Assembly (NCBI GenBank): GCA_007692605.1
Contig: REBS01000103.1
Span: 1-62,927 of the forward strand
DNA: 62,927 nt
Direction: 5' to 3'
DNA from: Gemmatimonadales bacterium
Lineage (GTDB): Bacteria; Gemmatimonadota; Gemmatimonadetes; Longimicrobiales; Gaopeijiaceae
This document shows, one piece after another, positions 8,667 through 17,735 of this stretch (position 1 is the stretch's first letter; the number at the start of each line of letters is the position of its first letter). Below the pieces are notes generated by a model that had not been told where the DNA came from, did no database searches, and saw nothing but the letters and a program-made list of their open reading frames with translations. The position numbers and the translations under genes were made by a program.

Positions 8667-10574
8667 ATGTTCCGAGCCTGCCTTCTCCTCGCGATGGTCT
8701 CCCTGCTCACCGCACCCACCCTCGCCGAGGCGCAGCGGATGGGCCCTCCGTCGAGCTACTGGACCCTGACCCCGGACTACGTGCCGGAGTCCGATCGGCA
8801 CGCGGACTGGTACACCGTCGCCGGCGAACGGGACGGGCCGTCGATGTTTCCCCGGGTTCAGCAGCCCGAGGTCGAATACGAGCCCGGCGACGCCCTGACC
8901 TGGGATCGCTACCACACCCCCGACGTGATGTACTACTGGATGTTCCGGTGGGCCGAGGAGTATCCCGAGATCCTCGACCTCTACGAGGTGGGGAGGTCGT
9001 TCGAGGGCCGTCCGATCTATCAGGCCACGATCACCAACAAGGCCACCGGCGCCCACACCGACAAGCCGGCCGCCTACTTCGACGGGGGTCGCCATGCCGG
9101 TGAGATCACCCCCTCGGAGTCGACCCTCTGGCTCATGCAGTACCTGCTCGAGAACTACGGGAGCGATCCCGAGGTGACCGACATGGTCGACCACAACACG
9201 ATCTACCTTCGGCCGCAGGCCAACCCCGACGGGTCGAACCTCTACCTGCACACCGCACAGCGGAATCGCAGCTCGGTGCGGCCGGTCGACCAGGACGGCA
9301 ACGGCCTCTACGACGCGAACCCCCCGGTCGACCTCGATGGAGACGGGACGGTCCGGCAGATGCGGTGGTACGTGGGCGAGGGGAATGGAAACGCCGTGAT
9401 CCGCGAGGACGACGAGAGCGGACGCCTGATGCAGCGGGTCCCGATGGGTCAGGGGGACTGGCGCCTCGAGACCGAGGGGATCGACCACGTGGGCGAGGGT
9501 CGCTACGGCTCGGACGGGATCGGCGGACTCGACCTCCACCGGAACTTCCTCGAGAACTGGCGTCCGATGCCCGGGATGGAGGAGACCGGGCGGGGCTACA
9601 CGCAGCTGGGCGCCGGCGAGTACCCGCTGAGCGAGCCCGAGATCTACTCCTTCGTCATGTGGACGCTCACGCACCCGCACATCTCGGTCGTGAACCACAT
9701 GGACACCTCGGCGCCCTTCCACCTGCGGGGGCCGTCGACCTCGAGCCAGTACGAGCGGATGTACGAAGAGGACCTGGAGCTCTTCTTCTACTTCGACACC
9801 CTGGGGATGAGCATCACCGGGTATCCGGGGGCCGGAAGCGTCTACGATGACTTCATCGGGGGGCGGCCCCTGTTCGGGCACGGTCCCGACTACGGCTACT
9901 TCTACTACGGGGCCATTTGGTACGGCGACGAGCTCTGGAACAACGGCCGGTTCGAGGACTTCAACGACGACGGAACGATGGACGACTGGGACCGCCTCTA
10001 CTGGGACGACAACTTCAACAACGGCGAGGGCTGGAAGGACTGGGTCGAGGTGGATCACCCGCAGCTCGGCACCGTCGAGGTCGGCGGGTTCCACCCGAAA
10101 TTCTTCCTGCAGAACCCACCCGCCCCCATCATGGGGGAGTGGGCCGAGAAGCAGGCGCGCTTCAATCTCGCGCTCATCCAGCACCTGCCGCGGTTGCGGG
10201 TCGACGAGGTCGCCACGCAGGAGATCCGGAACCCCGACGAGGAGGGCCCCGAGGAGCTCGTCGAGGTCACGGTGACCTGGACCAACGAAGGGGGGATCCC
10301 CACCGCGCTGCGCCAGGCCGAACTGGTCGCGATCGTGCGACCGGACCGGGTATCGCTCGAGTTCGACCCCGAACTCACCCGGGGTGGGGACGAGGCCCGG
10401 GTGAGGTTCGTCGGCTCGGGCAGCGGGATCGATGTCGGGCGCACCGACGCGGGCGAGACCCGCTCGATCACCTTCCAGCTTGCCGTTTCCGGAGACGGGC
10501 CCGTCGAGGGGGTCGCTCGGGTTAGTTCGACCCGGGGCGGGGTGGTGGAGCTGCCCTTCAGCGTGGATCCGTGA
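8667..10574 (+). CDS. Exported M14-family zinc carboxypeptidase
   Basis: A 635-residue protein whose N-terminus, MFRACLLLAMVSLLTAPTLA ending EAQ, is a signal peptide, so it acts outside the cytoplasm. The peptidase M14 core is clear: zinc ligands H143 and E146 in GGRHAGE, the arginine/asparagine region YLRPQANPDGSN, and a third zinc ligand H344 in VVNHMD. E422 in YYGAIWYGDELW is my candidate for the catalytic glutamate. The last ~120 residues are a beta-rich domain (EVTVTWTNEGGIPTALRQAEL) like the C-terminal domain of secreted M14 enzymes. The ATG at 8667 is chosen for the signal peptide; the frame extends upstream without one. Substrate unknown; peptidoglycan or protein C-termini are possible. 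Confidence 0.9.
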   Translation: MFRACLLLAMVSLLTAPTLAEAQRMGPPSSYWTLTPDYVPESDRHADWYTVAGERDGPSMFPRVQQPEVEYEPGDALTWDRYHTPDVMYYWMFRWAEEYPEILDLYEVGRSFEGRPIYQATITNKATGAHTDKPAAYFDGGRHAGEITPSESTLWLMQYLLENYGSDPEVTDMVDHNTIYLRPQANPDGSNLYLHTAQRNRSSVRPVDQDGNGLYDANPPVDLDGDGTVRQMRWYVGEGNGNAVIREDDESGRLMQRVPMGQGDWRLETEGIDHVGEGRYGSDGIGGLDLHRNFLENWRPMPGMEETGRGYTQLGAGEYPLSEPEIYSFVMWTLTHPHISVVNHMDTSAPFHLRGPSTSSQYERMYEEDLELFFYFDTLGMSITGYPGAGSVYDDFIGGRPLFGHGPDYGYFYYGAIWYGDELWNNGRFEDFNDDGTMDDWDRLYWDDNFNNGEGWKDWVEVDHPQLGTVEVGGFHPKFFLQNPPAPIMGEWAEKQARFNLALIQHLPRLRVDEVATQEIRNPDEEGPEELVEVTVTWTNEGGIPTALRQAELVAIVRPDRVSLEFDPELTRGGDEARVRFVGSGSGIDVGRTDAGETRSITFQLAVSGDGPVEGVARVSSTRGGVVELPFSVDP

Positions 10575-10593
10575 GTCGGGGGAGAACGACGCC

Positions 10594-12309
10594 GTGACCC
10601 GTCTGCGGCCCGGGCTGCTGGGGGCGCTCGCGCTTCTTCTGCTCGGGGTGCTGGGCTTCGAGCATCTCGATCGACCCGGTGACGGGGCCCCGGGGGAGCG
10701 GGGGGTGGTGTGGGCGGACCTGACTCTCGATCCCCCGGGTGGGATGCATGGGGGCGACCCCCTCTGGATTCCTGCGTCCGCCTACCCGCGGCCGGGGTCC
10801 GGAGGGGGCGCTCCCTTCGAGGCTGTGGCGGGCGCCGAGGAGCGGCTGCGCGCCTTCGGGGCGGGGCGTCCGCTGGTCGTCGAGGTCTCGGACGCCGGCC
10901 CGCCCCCTCGTGCCCGGATGCCGCTGCGCCTTCGTGAGGGGCGGGCGTCGGCGGGGGTGATCCGCTCCGACCGGGGCGTGGAGGGGCCGGAATCGGTGCG
11001 CGTGCGGGGCGAGGCGGGCGTCGTGGACACGATCCCGGGCCGGGAGTTCCCCGAAGGATCGGGGCTGGAGTTTCCGCTCCTCTTCGAGCCCGTGCGATCC
11101 GGGTGGACCCGGTGGGAGATCGAGGGGGTGCCGGGCGCGGCCTCGGCGGATCCCATCGTCTGGTGGGGCTGGGTCGAGCCGGCGCGTCCGCTTCGGGTGC
11201 TGGCGCTGTCGGGCCCCCCGACCCCGGAGTCTCGCTTTGCGCTGCGGGCACTCGAGGAGGCGGGCGAGGAGGTCGAGGCGTGGATTCACCTGGGTCGCGG
11301 GCTGTGGACGGGCCGCGGGCGGGACCAGGGGCTCCCCACCGGTGAGGCGGCGCGGGTGATCTACCAGGGCTTCGACCTGATCCTCCTCTTTCCCGGGCTC
11401 GAACTGTCCGAGGCCCAGCGTGGCGCGATCGACCGTGCGGTGCGCGAGTCCGGTGTGGGGCTCATCCTGGCGGGGCGGGGCGGCGGGGACGAGGGCGAGC
11501 CGCCGGACGCCGGGATCCGGGAGCGGCCCGCCGGGGAGTTGACCTGGACCGAGGCCCCTCTCGAACTGCCCACCCTGCCCGAGGTGGAGCTCGAGGTGCG
11601 GATCCGGGGGGAGGGAACCGAGGTCGTACGGGTCGGGGTCGAGGGGCGCGGCCGGGTGGCCGAGATGCCCCTGCTCGAGAGCTGGCGGTGGCGGATGGAG
11701 GCCGGGGCCGAAGCGGAGCACCGCGCCTTCTGGCACGGGCTCGCGGGATGGCTGACGGGGGGCTTCGGGCCGGATCCGGTCGTCGAGGTTCTCGGGGCCG
11801 ATCTCGTGCCCGGAGACCCCGTGCGCGCTCGCTGGCTGTCGAGCCGGGCGCCGGGTGAGGGGGCGGGGGTCCGGTTCGAGGCGCCGGGGGCCGCCCCCCG
11901 GGTCTCGTCGATCGCGCCGGATCCGCTCGCGCCGGGGCGGACCGCGTTCGAGTGGGAGGCCGAACTCGCCTGGGCCGGGGGTGCGGCGGGGCCGCACCGG
12001 GTCGTACCGGTGGGCTTGGGGGAGGTGGCGGGTGCGGGCGAGCCCGATCCCCGAGCTGCCGGGGGCTGGACCCACCTGAGGGAGCCGGGAGAGGGGCTGG
12101 AGGCCGCGCTGGACTCGGAGGGGCTCCTGGCGCGGCGTGCCCTCGCATCGCCCACTGGACGCCTGCTGGCCCCGGAGGTCTTTGCGGCCGGGCTCGAGCG
12201 ACGGCGGCCCGCCGGGCTCCCGGGGTGGATCTGGCCGCTCCTCTTCGTGCTCCTGGCGGGGCTGGCGGGGGGAGAGTGGGCGCTGCGCCGCTCCCGCGGG
12301 CTGGCCTGA
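10594..12309 (+). CDS. Membrane-anchored protein with glutamine-amidotransferase-like domain
   Basis: A 571-residue protein with GTG start 11 bases after a GGGGGAG ribosome site and 19 bases after the carboxypeptidase. It has one N-terminal hydrophobic helix (GLLGALALLLLGVLGF) and a C-terminal helix (IWPLLFVLLAGLAGGEWAL). Around residues 200-310 the phrases LRVLALSGPPTPESRFALRAL and FDLILLFPGLELSEAQRGAI look like the class I amidotransferase-like fold found in BatA-type membrane proteins. The catalytic Cys-His-Glu triad is not visible, so it is probably non-enzymatic. I think it is a second BatA-like component belonging to the MoxR cluster, displaced by the M14 gene. It may be co-transcribed with M14. 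Confidence 0.65.
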   Translation: MTRLRPGLLGALALLLLGVLGFEHLDRPGDGAPGERGVVWADLTLDPPGGMHGGDPLWIPASAYPRPGSGGGAPFEAVAGAEERLRAFGAGRPLVVEVSDAGPPPRARMPLRLREGRASAGVIRSDRGVEGPESVRVRGEAGVVDTIPGREFPEGSGLEFPLLFEPVRSGWTRWEIEGVPGAASADPIVWWGWVEPARPLRVLALSGPPTPESRFALRALEEAGEEVEAWIHLGRGLWTGRGRDQGLPTGEAARVIYQGFDLILLFPGLELSEAQRGAIDRAVRESGVGLILAGRGGGDEGEPPDAGIRERPAGELTWTEAPLELPTLPEVELEVRIRGEGTEVVRVGVEGRGRVAEMPLLESWRWRMEAGAEAEHRAFWHGLAGWLTGGFGPDPVVEVLGADLVPGDPVRARWLSSRAPGEGAGVRFEAPGAAPRVSSIAPDPLAPGRTAFEWEAELAWAGGAAGPHRVVPVGLGEVAGAGEPDPRAAGGWTHLREPGEGLEAALDSEGLLARRALASPTGRLLAPEVFAAGLERRRPAGLPGWIWPLLFVLLAGLAGGEWALRRSRGLA

Positions 12310-12421
12310 ACCCGATCGGCGAGGTGGCCATCCCGGCCGGGAGTCCGGGAGCCCGGGAACCCGAGAGCATACGTCCCGGCCCCGCCCGCGGATCTTGCTT
12401 CGGATCGGCCGGGCCCACACA

Positions 12422-12452
12422 TTGACTTTCTGTCTTCGCTCCACCCTACGCT
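12422..12452 (+). promoter_or_regulatory. Possible promoter for tldD-tldE
   Basis: TTGACT at 12422-12427 is followed 19 bases later by TACGCT at 12447-12452, 51 bases before the tldD ATG. The -35 element is good but the spacer is long, so this is tentative. The 194-base gap it sits in shows no gene. Confidence 0.35.
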
Positions 12453-12503
12453 CCACGCCATGACCCACTCCACCCCACCCCTGCGCCGGGACCGACCTCT
12501 GCC

Positions 12504-14141
12504 ATGAAACGACGAGATTTCCTTCGAAACTCCGCGATCCTGGCGGCCGGGAGTTCCTTCGTGGGGCACCCCGGGCTGCTCGACGGGATCCTGGCTCCGC
12601 GTGTGACCCCCCACGGCGTCCTTAGCGCCCGTCGCGCGGACCCCCAGCGCCGGGCCCTCGCCATGCGGGCGCTGGGCGCGGCCGAGGACGCCGGAGCGGA
12701 GTACGCCGATGTCCGGATCAACACCAACCGGAACCGGGGCATCTCGACGCGTGAGCGACGGGTGCTCGGCGTGTCGGACAACGTCACGGCCGGCTTCGGG
12801 GTCCGGGTGCTCGTCGATGGGACCTGGGGCTTTGCGGCCAGCGGGGTGGTGACCGACGACGAGGTGGTGCGGATCGCCCGCCGGGCGGTGGCGCAGGCGC
12901 GGGCGAATCGGGCGGCGCAGCGGCAGCCGGTGGAGCTCGCTCCCGCGCCGGTCGAGCCCGACGGGGTCTGGACGAGCCCGATCCGGACCGACCCCTTCGA
13001 CATCCCGATCGAGGAGAAGGTCGCCTACCTCTTCGAGGCCAACGAGGCTGCCCTGGGAGTGGGCGGGGTACAGTTCGTGAACTCCTCGCTCTTCTTTCTT
13101 CGCGAGGAGAAGTTCTTCGCGAACTCCGAGGGGACGGTCACCGACCAGACGATCTACCGCACGTCTCCCTCGATGTCGATCACGGCCGTCAGCTCGGACG
13201 GCTCGGACTTCCAGTCGCGGAGCTCGACCGACATCGCACCGATGGCGCTGGGGTGGGAGCACGTGATCGACTCCGATCTCGCGGGGCTGGCTCCCATGTT
13301 CGCCGAGGATGCGGTCGAGAAGCTCTCGGCCCGCTCGGTCGATCCCGGACAGTACGACCTGATCCTTCTGCCCACACACCTCTGGCTGACGATTCACGAG
13401 TCGATCGCCCATCCGACCGAGCTGGACCGGATCATGGGCTTCGAGGCGAACTATGCCGGGACCTCGTTCATCTCGCCGGTCGACGAGTACCTGGGCAGCT
13501 TCCAGTACGGGCCGGAGTTCATGAATGTGGTGGGGGAGCGCTCGACTCCCGGGGCGCTCTCGAGTGTGGGTTGGGACGACGAGGGGGTGGCGCCCCAGGA
13601 CTACCACATCGTCCGGGACGGGATCCTGAATGACCTGCAGACCACGCGGGAGCAGGCGCTCTGGCTGGCCGACTACTACCGGAGCCAGGGGCGCGAGGTG
13701 CGCTCGCACGGGAACTCCTACGCCCAGTCCTGGGCCGATGTCCAGTTCCAGCGCATGCCGAACGTGAACCTGCTCCCCTACCCGGACCGCGACGTGACCC
13801 TCGAGGAACTCATCGACGGGGTCGACCGTGGGATCCTGATCGACGGGAGCGGCTCCTTTTCGATCGACCAGCAGCGCTACAACTCCCAGTACGGGGGGCA
13901 GGTGTTCCGCGAGATCCGCAACGGCCGGCTCGAGGGGATGCTCAAGGACGTCGCCTACCAGATCCGCACGCCGGAGTTCTGGAACGCCATGGACCTGTGC
14001 GGGGGGGAGAGCACCTATTTCGTGGGGGGAGCCTTCGGCGATGCCAAGGGCCAGCCCGCCCAGTCGAACGCCATCAGTCACGGGTGCCCCGCCACCCGAC
14101 ACCGCGACGTCACCGTCATCAATACCGCCAGGAGTGTCTGA
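12504..14141 (+). CDS. tldD: TldD-family metallopeptidase with Tat-like signal
   Basis: A 545-residue U62-family peptidase. The zinc motif HESIAH (H298, E299, H303) of active TldD subunits is intact, inside LTIHESIAHPTELDRIMGFE. TldD pairs with TldE to form a peptidase that degrades unfolded or modified peptides. The N-terminus MKRRDFLRNSAILAAGSSF is a twin-arginine-type signal (RRDFL plus a short hydrophobic stretch). This is unusual, because the E. coli enzyme is cytoplasmic. TldE follows after 3 bases. About 60 residues longer than E. coli TldD (481), mostly from the N-terminal extension. Export by Tat is inference from the motif only. Confidence 0.93.
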   Translation: MKRRDFLRNSAILAAGSSFVGHPGLLDGILAPRVTPHGVLSARRADPQRRALAMRALGAAEDAGAEYADVRINTNRNRGISTRERRVLGVSDNVTAGFGVRVLVDGTWGFAASGVVTDDEVVRIARRAVAQARANRAAQRQPVELAPAPVEPDGVWTSPIRTDPFDIPIEEKVAYLFEANEAALGVGGVQFVNSSLFFLREEKFFANSEGTVTDQTIYRTSPSMSITAVSSDGSDFQSRSSTDIAPMALGWEHVIDSDLAGLAPMFAEDAVEKLSARSVDPGQYDLILLPTHLWLTIHESIAHPTELDRIMGFEANYAGTSFISPVDEYLGSFQYGPEFMNVVGERSTPGALSSVGWDDEGVAPQDYHIVRDGILNDLQTTREQALWLADYYRSQGREVRSHGNSYAQSWADVQFQRMPNVNLLPYPDRDVTLEELIDGVDRGILIDGSGSFSIDQQRYNSQYGGQVFREIRNGRLEGMLKDVAYQIRTPEFWNAMDLCGGESTYFVGGAFGDAKGQPAQSNAISHGCPATRHRDVTVINTARSV

Positions 14142-14144
14142 GTC

Positions 14145-15500
14145 ATGGGTTCAACGAACGAGTTCCTCTCCGAAGACGAAGCCCGCCGGATCACCGATCG
14201 GGTCCTGGCGCTCTCGGAAGCGGACCACTGCCGGGCGAATCTGTCGAGCGCGATGGACGGAAACACCCGCTTCGCGCAGAACCAGATGAGTACCTCGGGC
14301 GACATCAACAACACGAGCCTGACGGTGACGAGCGCCTTCGGGCTGCGCGTCGCTTCGTCGACCACGAACCGCTTCGACGACGAGTCGCTCGCCCAGGTGG
14401 TCCGCACCTCGGAGGAGCTGGCCCGACTGGCCCCCGAGGACTCGGAATACATGGGAGAGCTGGGGCCGCAGAGCTATCCCGACTCGGATTCCTACTATCC
14501 GGCGACCGCGAACCTGGAGCCCGAGGAGCGGGCCCGCGCGATCGCCGAGGTTACCGAGCAGGCGGTGGCCGAGGACCTGATCTCGACCGGGTTCCTGGTG
14601 CATCGGTCCGGGGCGAGCTGCGTGGCGACCTCGTCCGGCCTCTTCGCCTACCGACTGGATTCGCGGGTGAACTTCACCACCACCGTCCGGACCGAAGACG
14701 GCACGGGAAGTGGCTGGGCCGGCACGTCGGTCAACGACTGGGCGGACCTCAACACCCGGGAGCTGGGAGGAATCGCGGTCAGCAAGGCGATCCAGTCGCG
14801 GGAGCCCCGCGACGTCGAGCCGGGTCGCTGGACCGTCGTGATGGAGCCGACCGCGGTCGGCAACATGGTGAACCTGATGGTCAACCAGCTCTCGGCCAGG
14901 GCGGCCGACGAGGGCCGTTCCTTCTTCTCGGCGCCGGGTGGCGGCACCAAGCTCGGGGAGCAGTTCATCGACGAGCGCGTCACGATCCATTCCGACCCCG
15001 AGGATCCCCGGATCCACTCCACGCCCTTCAGTGGCGAGGGGCTACCGAACCGCCGGACCACCTGGGTCGAGAACGGCGTCCTGCGGGAGCTGAACTACGA
15101 CCGCTACTGGGCCGAGCAGAACGACCGGGAGCCGACCGGGTTCCCCTCGGGGTGGTACATGGCGGGGGGCAGCGACACCCTCGAGCAGATGATCGCCTCG
15201 ACGGAGCGCGGCCTCCTGCTCACGCGCTTCTGGTACATCCGCGGGGTGGACCCGCGCACCATCCTCTTCACCGGGCTCACGCGCGACGGCACCTTCCTGA
15301 TCGAGAACGGGCAGATCACCCACCCGGTCAAGAACCTGCGCTGGAACGAGACCCCGATCTTCATGCTCAACAACATCGAGATGATGGGGGCTCCGGTGCG
15401 GATCTCGTCGGGGGAGTCCGCCGGGCTCACCCCGGCCGTCGTGGTGCCTCCGCTCAAGGTCCGGGACTTCGCCTTCACCTCGATCTCGGACGCGATCTGA
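14145..15500 (+). CDS. tldE: TldE/PmbA-family subunit
   Basis: A 451-residue partner of TldD, of normal length (E. coli PmbA/TldE is 450). It lacks the HExxxH motif, as expected for the non-catalytic TldE subunit. Conserved phrases include GVDPRTILFTGLTRDGTFLI and ITHPVKNLRWNETPIFML. The C-terminus VPPLKVRDFAFTSISDAI is of the type seen in exported paralogues. No signal peptide is seen at the ATG at 14145 (MGSTNEFLSEDEARRI). If the heterodimer is exported, TldE would have to travel with TldD through the Tat route. The two genes are three bases apart and surely co-transcribed. Confidence 0.92.
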   Translation: MGSTNEFLSEDEARRITDRVLALSEADHCRANLSSAMDGNTRFAQNQMSTSGDINNTSLTVTSAFGLRVASSTTNRFDDESLAQVVRTSEELARLAPEDSEYMGELGPQSYPDSDSYYPATANLEPEERARAIAEVTEQAVAEDLISTGFLVHRSGASCVATSSGLFAYRLDSRVNFTTTVRTEDGTGSGWAGTSVNDWADLNTRELGGIAVSKAIQSREPRDVEPGRWTVVMEPTAVGNMVNLMVNQLSARAADEGRSFFSAPGGGTKLGEQFIDERVTIHSDPEDPRIHSTPFSGEGLPNRRTTWVENGVLRELNYDRYWAEQNDREPTGFPSGWYMAGGSDTLEQMIASTERGLLLTRFWYIRGVDPRTILFTGLTRDGTFLIENGQITHPVKNLRWNETPIFMLNNIEMMGAPVRISSGESAGLTPAVVVPPLKVRDFAFTSISDAI

Positions 15501-15549
15501 GTCGGAGCGTCGCCCGGAACCTTCCGCACCCGCCCGGGGTCCGGAATCC

Positions 15550-16146
15550 ATGCGCCGCCTGCCCCTATTCCCGCTCCCGGTGGTCCTCTTTCCGGGAGCG
15601 GTCGCCCCCCTGCACATCTTCGAGCCCCGCTACCGGCAGATGGTGGCGCGGTGCATCGAGTTCGATCGTCGGTTCGGACTCCTCTACCACGATCCCGATC
15701 GCATGGGCCCCTTCGAGATGGAGGAGGGGCGCGTCGGCACCATCGCCGAGATCGGGGAGTTCCGCATCCTTCCCGATGGACGGTCCCTCCTCCTCGCCCA
15801 TGGGCGGGAGCGGTTCCGGATCAACGACGGGATCGAGTCGCCGGAGCGCTACTACGAAGGACTGGTCGAGCCGTTCGAGGATGGGAGTCCCGGCGATCCC
15901 GAAGAACTGATCCGACGCCGGATGCGGTCGCTGGACCTGCTCGTGTCGGTGCTCGAAAAGCTGCCGGACCTGGAGGGGCGGGAAGACGTGCCGGCCCTCG
16001 AGATCGATCCGGGCGACGAGACCTCTTTTCAGATCGCGCAGCGGATCCGGGTGGATCCCGCCTGGCAGCACGCACTCCTCGAGATCACCGATGAGACCCG
16101 CCGGCTCGAGCGGATCGACAGCCTTTTGAGCGACGCGCTTCCATGA
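15550..16146 (+). CDS. LON substrate-binding domain protein
   Basis: A 198-residue stand-alone LON N-terminal (PUA-like) domain. The typical opening RLPLFPLPVVLFPGAVAPLH and IFEPRYRQMV are present, with GTIAEIGEF and the helical C-terminal half. There is no AAA+ or Ser-Lys protease part, so this is the small LON-domain family, not Lon itself. Substrate or function is not established. It starts with ATG 49 bases after tldE and ends in ATGA, where the next gene starts. An operon with tldDE is likely and would link three proteolysis-related genes. Confidence 0.88.
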   Translation: MRRLPLFPLPVVLFPGAVAPLHIFEPRYRQMVARCIEFDRRFGLLYHDPDRMGPFEMEEGRVGTIAEIGEFRILPDGRSLLLAHGRERFRINDGIESPERYYEGLVEPFEDGSPGDPEELIRRRMRSLDLLVSVLEKLPDLEGREDVPALEIDPGDETSFQIAQRIRVDPAWQHALLEITDETRRLERIDSLLSDALP

Positions 16147-16610
16147 CACCCTCGAACACTCCCCCGAAGACTCCTTCCATGACCCCCTCCGACGACCGCC
16201 CCGCCCCTGCCGCTCCCGGCCGATCGGAGCCGCACGAGGACCGCTGGATCGAGACGCCCCGGGGAGGGTTGTTCTTCATCAACTCCCTCTTCGTCTTTCC
16301 CTACCTGATGGTGCTGGTTCCGCTGCTCACCCGGCTCTTCGTTCGCGGGGTCGTGGGAGGGCTTCCGGGGGAATCCACGATCCTGGACACCTTCCCCCTC
16401 CTGGCGGAGTACCTGGCGCCGCGCTACGGGTGGCTGGCGGCGCTTCCCATCGTCCTGGTGGTGAAGAACCTGGGCATGGAGCCGCAGCGCCTGCCCCGGA
16501 CCGTGCTCTGGAGCCTGCTCCTGCTGCACGCGGCGGTCCTGGTGTGGACACTGACCGGGTGGGCCGGCCTGCACGGCTTCGACCTGCCCGGGGGCCCAGC
16601 GGGCTCATGA
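16143..16610 (+). CDS. Small integral membrane protein, unknown
   Basis: A 155-residue protein that I do not recognise. The first ~40 residues are Pro/Ser-rich and hydrophilic. Three or four hydrophobic segments follow: FFINSLFVFPYLMVLVPLLT, a short one at WLAALPIVLVV, and TVLWSLLLLHAAVLVWTLTG. It starts at ATG in the ATGA overlap with the LON-domain gene and ends in ATGA shared with the esterase, so all three are translationally coupled. A chaperone-like or membrane-anchor role is possible but cannot be read from the sequence. Confidence 0.7.
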   Translation: MTPSNTPPKTPSMTPSDDRPAPAAPGRSEPHEDRWIETPRGGLFFINSLFVFPYLMVLVPLLTRLFVRGVVGGLPGESTILDTFPLLAEYLAPRYGWLAALPIVLVVKNLGMEPQRLPRTVLWSLLLLHAAVLVWTLTGWAGLHGFDLPGGPAGS

Positions 16611-17329
16611 GCCGGATCGTGCACCTTCCGGTCACCCGGCGTGCCAGGCTGGCGGTGCAGCGGGGGGTCGGAGCGCCGGGGGGGGAGGGAGAGTCGCCCG
16701 GGGCGTTTTCGGAGCTCTGGATCCTCCTCCACGGCTACCGCCAGCTCGCCCCCCGCTTCATCCGGCATTTCCGGGCGTTGCACGATCCCGGTCGCCTCCT
16801 CGTGGCGCCCGAGGGCCTTTCCCGCTTCTACCTCGAAGGGAGCCCCGGCCCGCACCGGGGGGGAGACCCGGTGGGCGCGAGCTGGATGACCCGCGAGGAT
16901 CGCGAGGCCGAGATCGAGGACTATGTCGGGTACCTGGACGAGGTTCTGGAGTGGGGGCAGACGGCCTGTGCAGGGCACGGGCGCCGGACCTCGGTGCGAG
17001 TGCTCGGATTCTCGCAGGGGGTGCATACGGCGGCCCGCTGGGTGGCGCTCGGGGAGGCCTTCCGGGAGCCGGAGCTGCGGGCGCGGACCCGCCTCCTCCT
17101 CTGGGGCACCGCGCTCCCGGGGGATCTCCCGGAGGAGGGCCTGGAGCGCTTCCGGATCCTCGAGTCGCTGATCCTTGTCCGGGGGGAGGAGGATCAGCTC
17201 CGGGTGGGGGGGGACGAGGAGAAGGAGGAGGCCCGGCTGGGGGAGGCCGGGATCGACTACCGGGTCCAGGCCCATCCGGGAGGCCATCGGATCGATGGGG
17301 CGCTGCTCAGGGAGCTGGCGGTTGGGTAG
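16607..17329 (+). CDS. Alpha/beta-hydrolase, phospholipase/carboxylesterase type
   Basis: A 240-residue serine hydrolase. The nucleophile elbow is LGFSQGVHTA (GFSQG), and the oxyanion region is WILLHGYRQLAPRF. The acid/His region is LILVRGEEDQL then AHPGGHRID, in the order expected for predicted esterase/YpfH-type enzymes. The ATG at 16607 overlaps the previous stop (ATGA); the frame extends upstream inside that gene, but the protein starts properly here. Its 3' end lies at the beginning of a ~50-base tandem repeat that runs into the intergenic gap. The physiological ester substrate is unknown. Confidence 0.85.
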   Translation: MSRIVHLPVTRRARLAVQRGVGAPGGEGESPGAFSELWILLHGYRQLAPRFIRHFRALHDPGRLLVAPEGLSRFYLEGSPGPHRGGDPVGASWMTREDREAEIEDYVGYLDEVLEWGQTACAGHGRRTSVRVLGFSQGVHTAARWVALGEAFREPELRARTRLLLWGTALPGDLPEEGLERFRILESLILVRGEEDQLRVGGDEEKEEARLGEAGIDYRVQAHPGGHRIDGALLRELAVG

Positions 17330-17430
17330 GGTGACGTCGGGCCGAAGGAGCGATGCTGCGGTAGCTGCCGGCGGGGCAGGATGCCGTCGGGCCGAAGGGG
17401 GCTGCTCCGGGAGCTTCGGCGCGGTTGGAT
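17311..17430. repeat. Imperfect ~50-base tandem repeat, 2.4 units
   Basis: Units begin near 17312, 17361 and 17411, and their shared AGCT lies at 17313, 17363 and 17412. Each of the first two contains CGTCGGGCCGAAGG (17335-17348 and 17384-17397). Unit 1 includes the last 18 bases of the esterase gene, so the repeat looks like a duplication that grew from the gene's 3' end. It is not coding beyond that gene. Confidence 0.75.
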
Positions 17431-17546
17431 AGCGGCGAAGCGCCTCGCACCCGGGATGGATCGATCCCCATTTCGCCGAGCCGATGGTTGTTGGGACGCC
17501 GAGTTCGTCGAGACCGTGGTGGGCTCGCACCCCGATCGCCCCGGGG

Positions 17547-17735
17547 GTGCACAACGCTGACCGGAAGGGGCGTCTTTGCGGCGCGTTCACGGAAACGCAC
17601 CTATACGGTGTACAACGCTGAGTTCGCCGTCGTGTCCGGGGTCGCGTTCAGCGAAACACCCCCTCCACGGTGCACTTTGCTGACCGCGCTCTCGAGAGGG
17701 GAGCGCTATGCAGCGAAATGCACCGCATGCAGGGG
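17547..17735. repeat. Three 61-62-base tandem units, each a potential hairpin
   Basis: Units start at 17547 (GTGCACAACGCTGA), 17608 (GTGTACAACGCTGA) and 17670 (GTGCACTTTGCTGA). Each ends with a partly inverted copy of its start: TTCACGGAAACGCACC, TTCAGCGAAACACC and GCAGCGAAATGCACC. Each unit could therefore fold as a stem of ~11-14 imperfect pairs with a ~20-30-base loop. A shorter perfect inverted repeat, TGTAG-N6-CTACA, follows at 17761-17776. The array lies between two convergent genes, a common site for REP/BIME-like elements. A weak open frame crosses it but is not gene-like. Confidence 0.75.

Noticed and set aside
7683-10184. An 833-codon minus-strand frame
   Set aside because: Antisense shadow of the DUF4159 and M14 genes, with Val/Arg/Pro-biased composition and no motifs.
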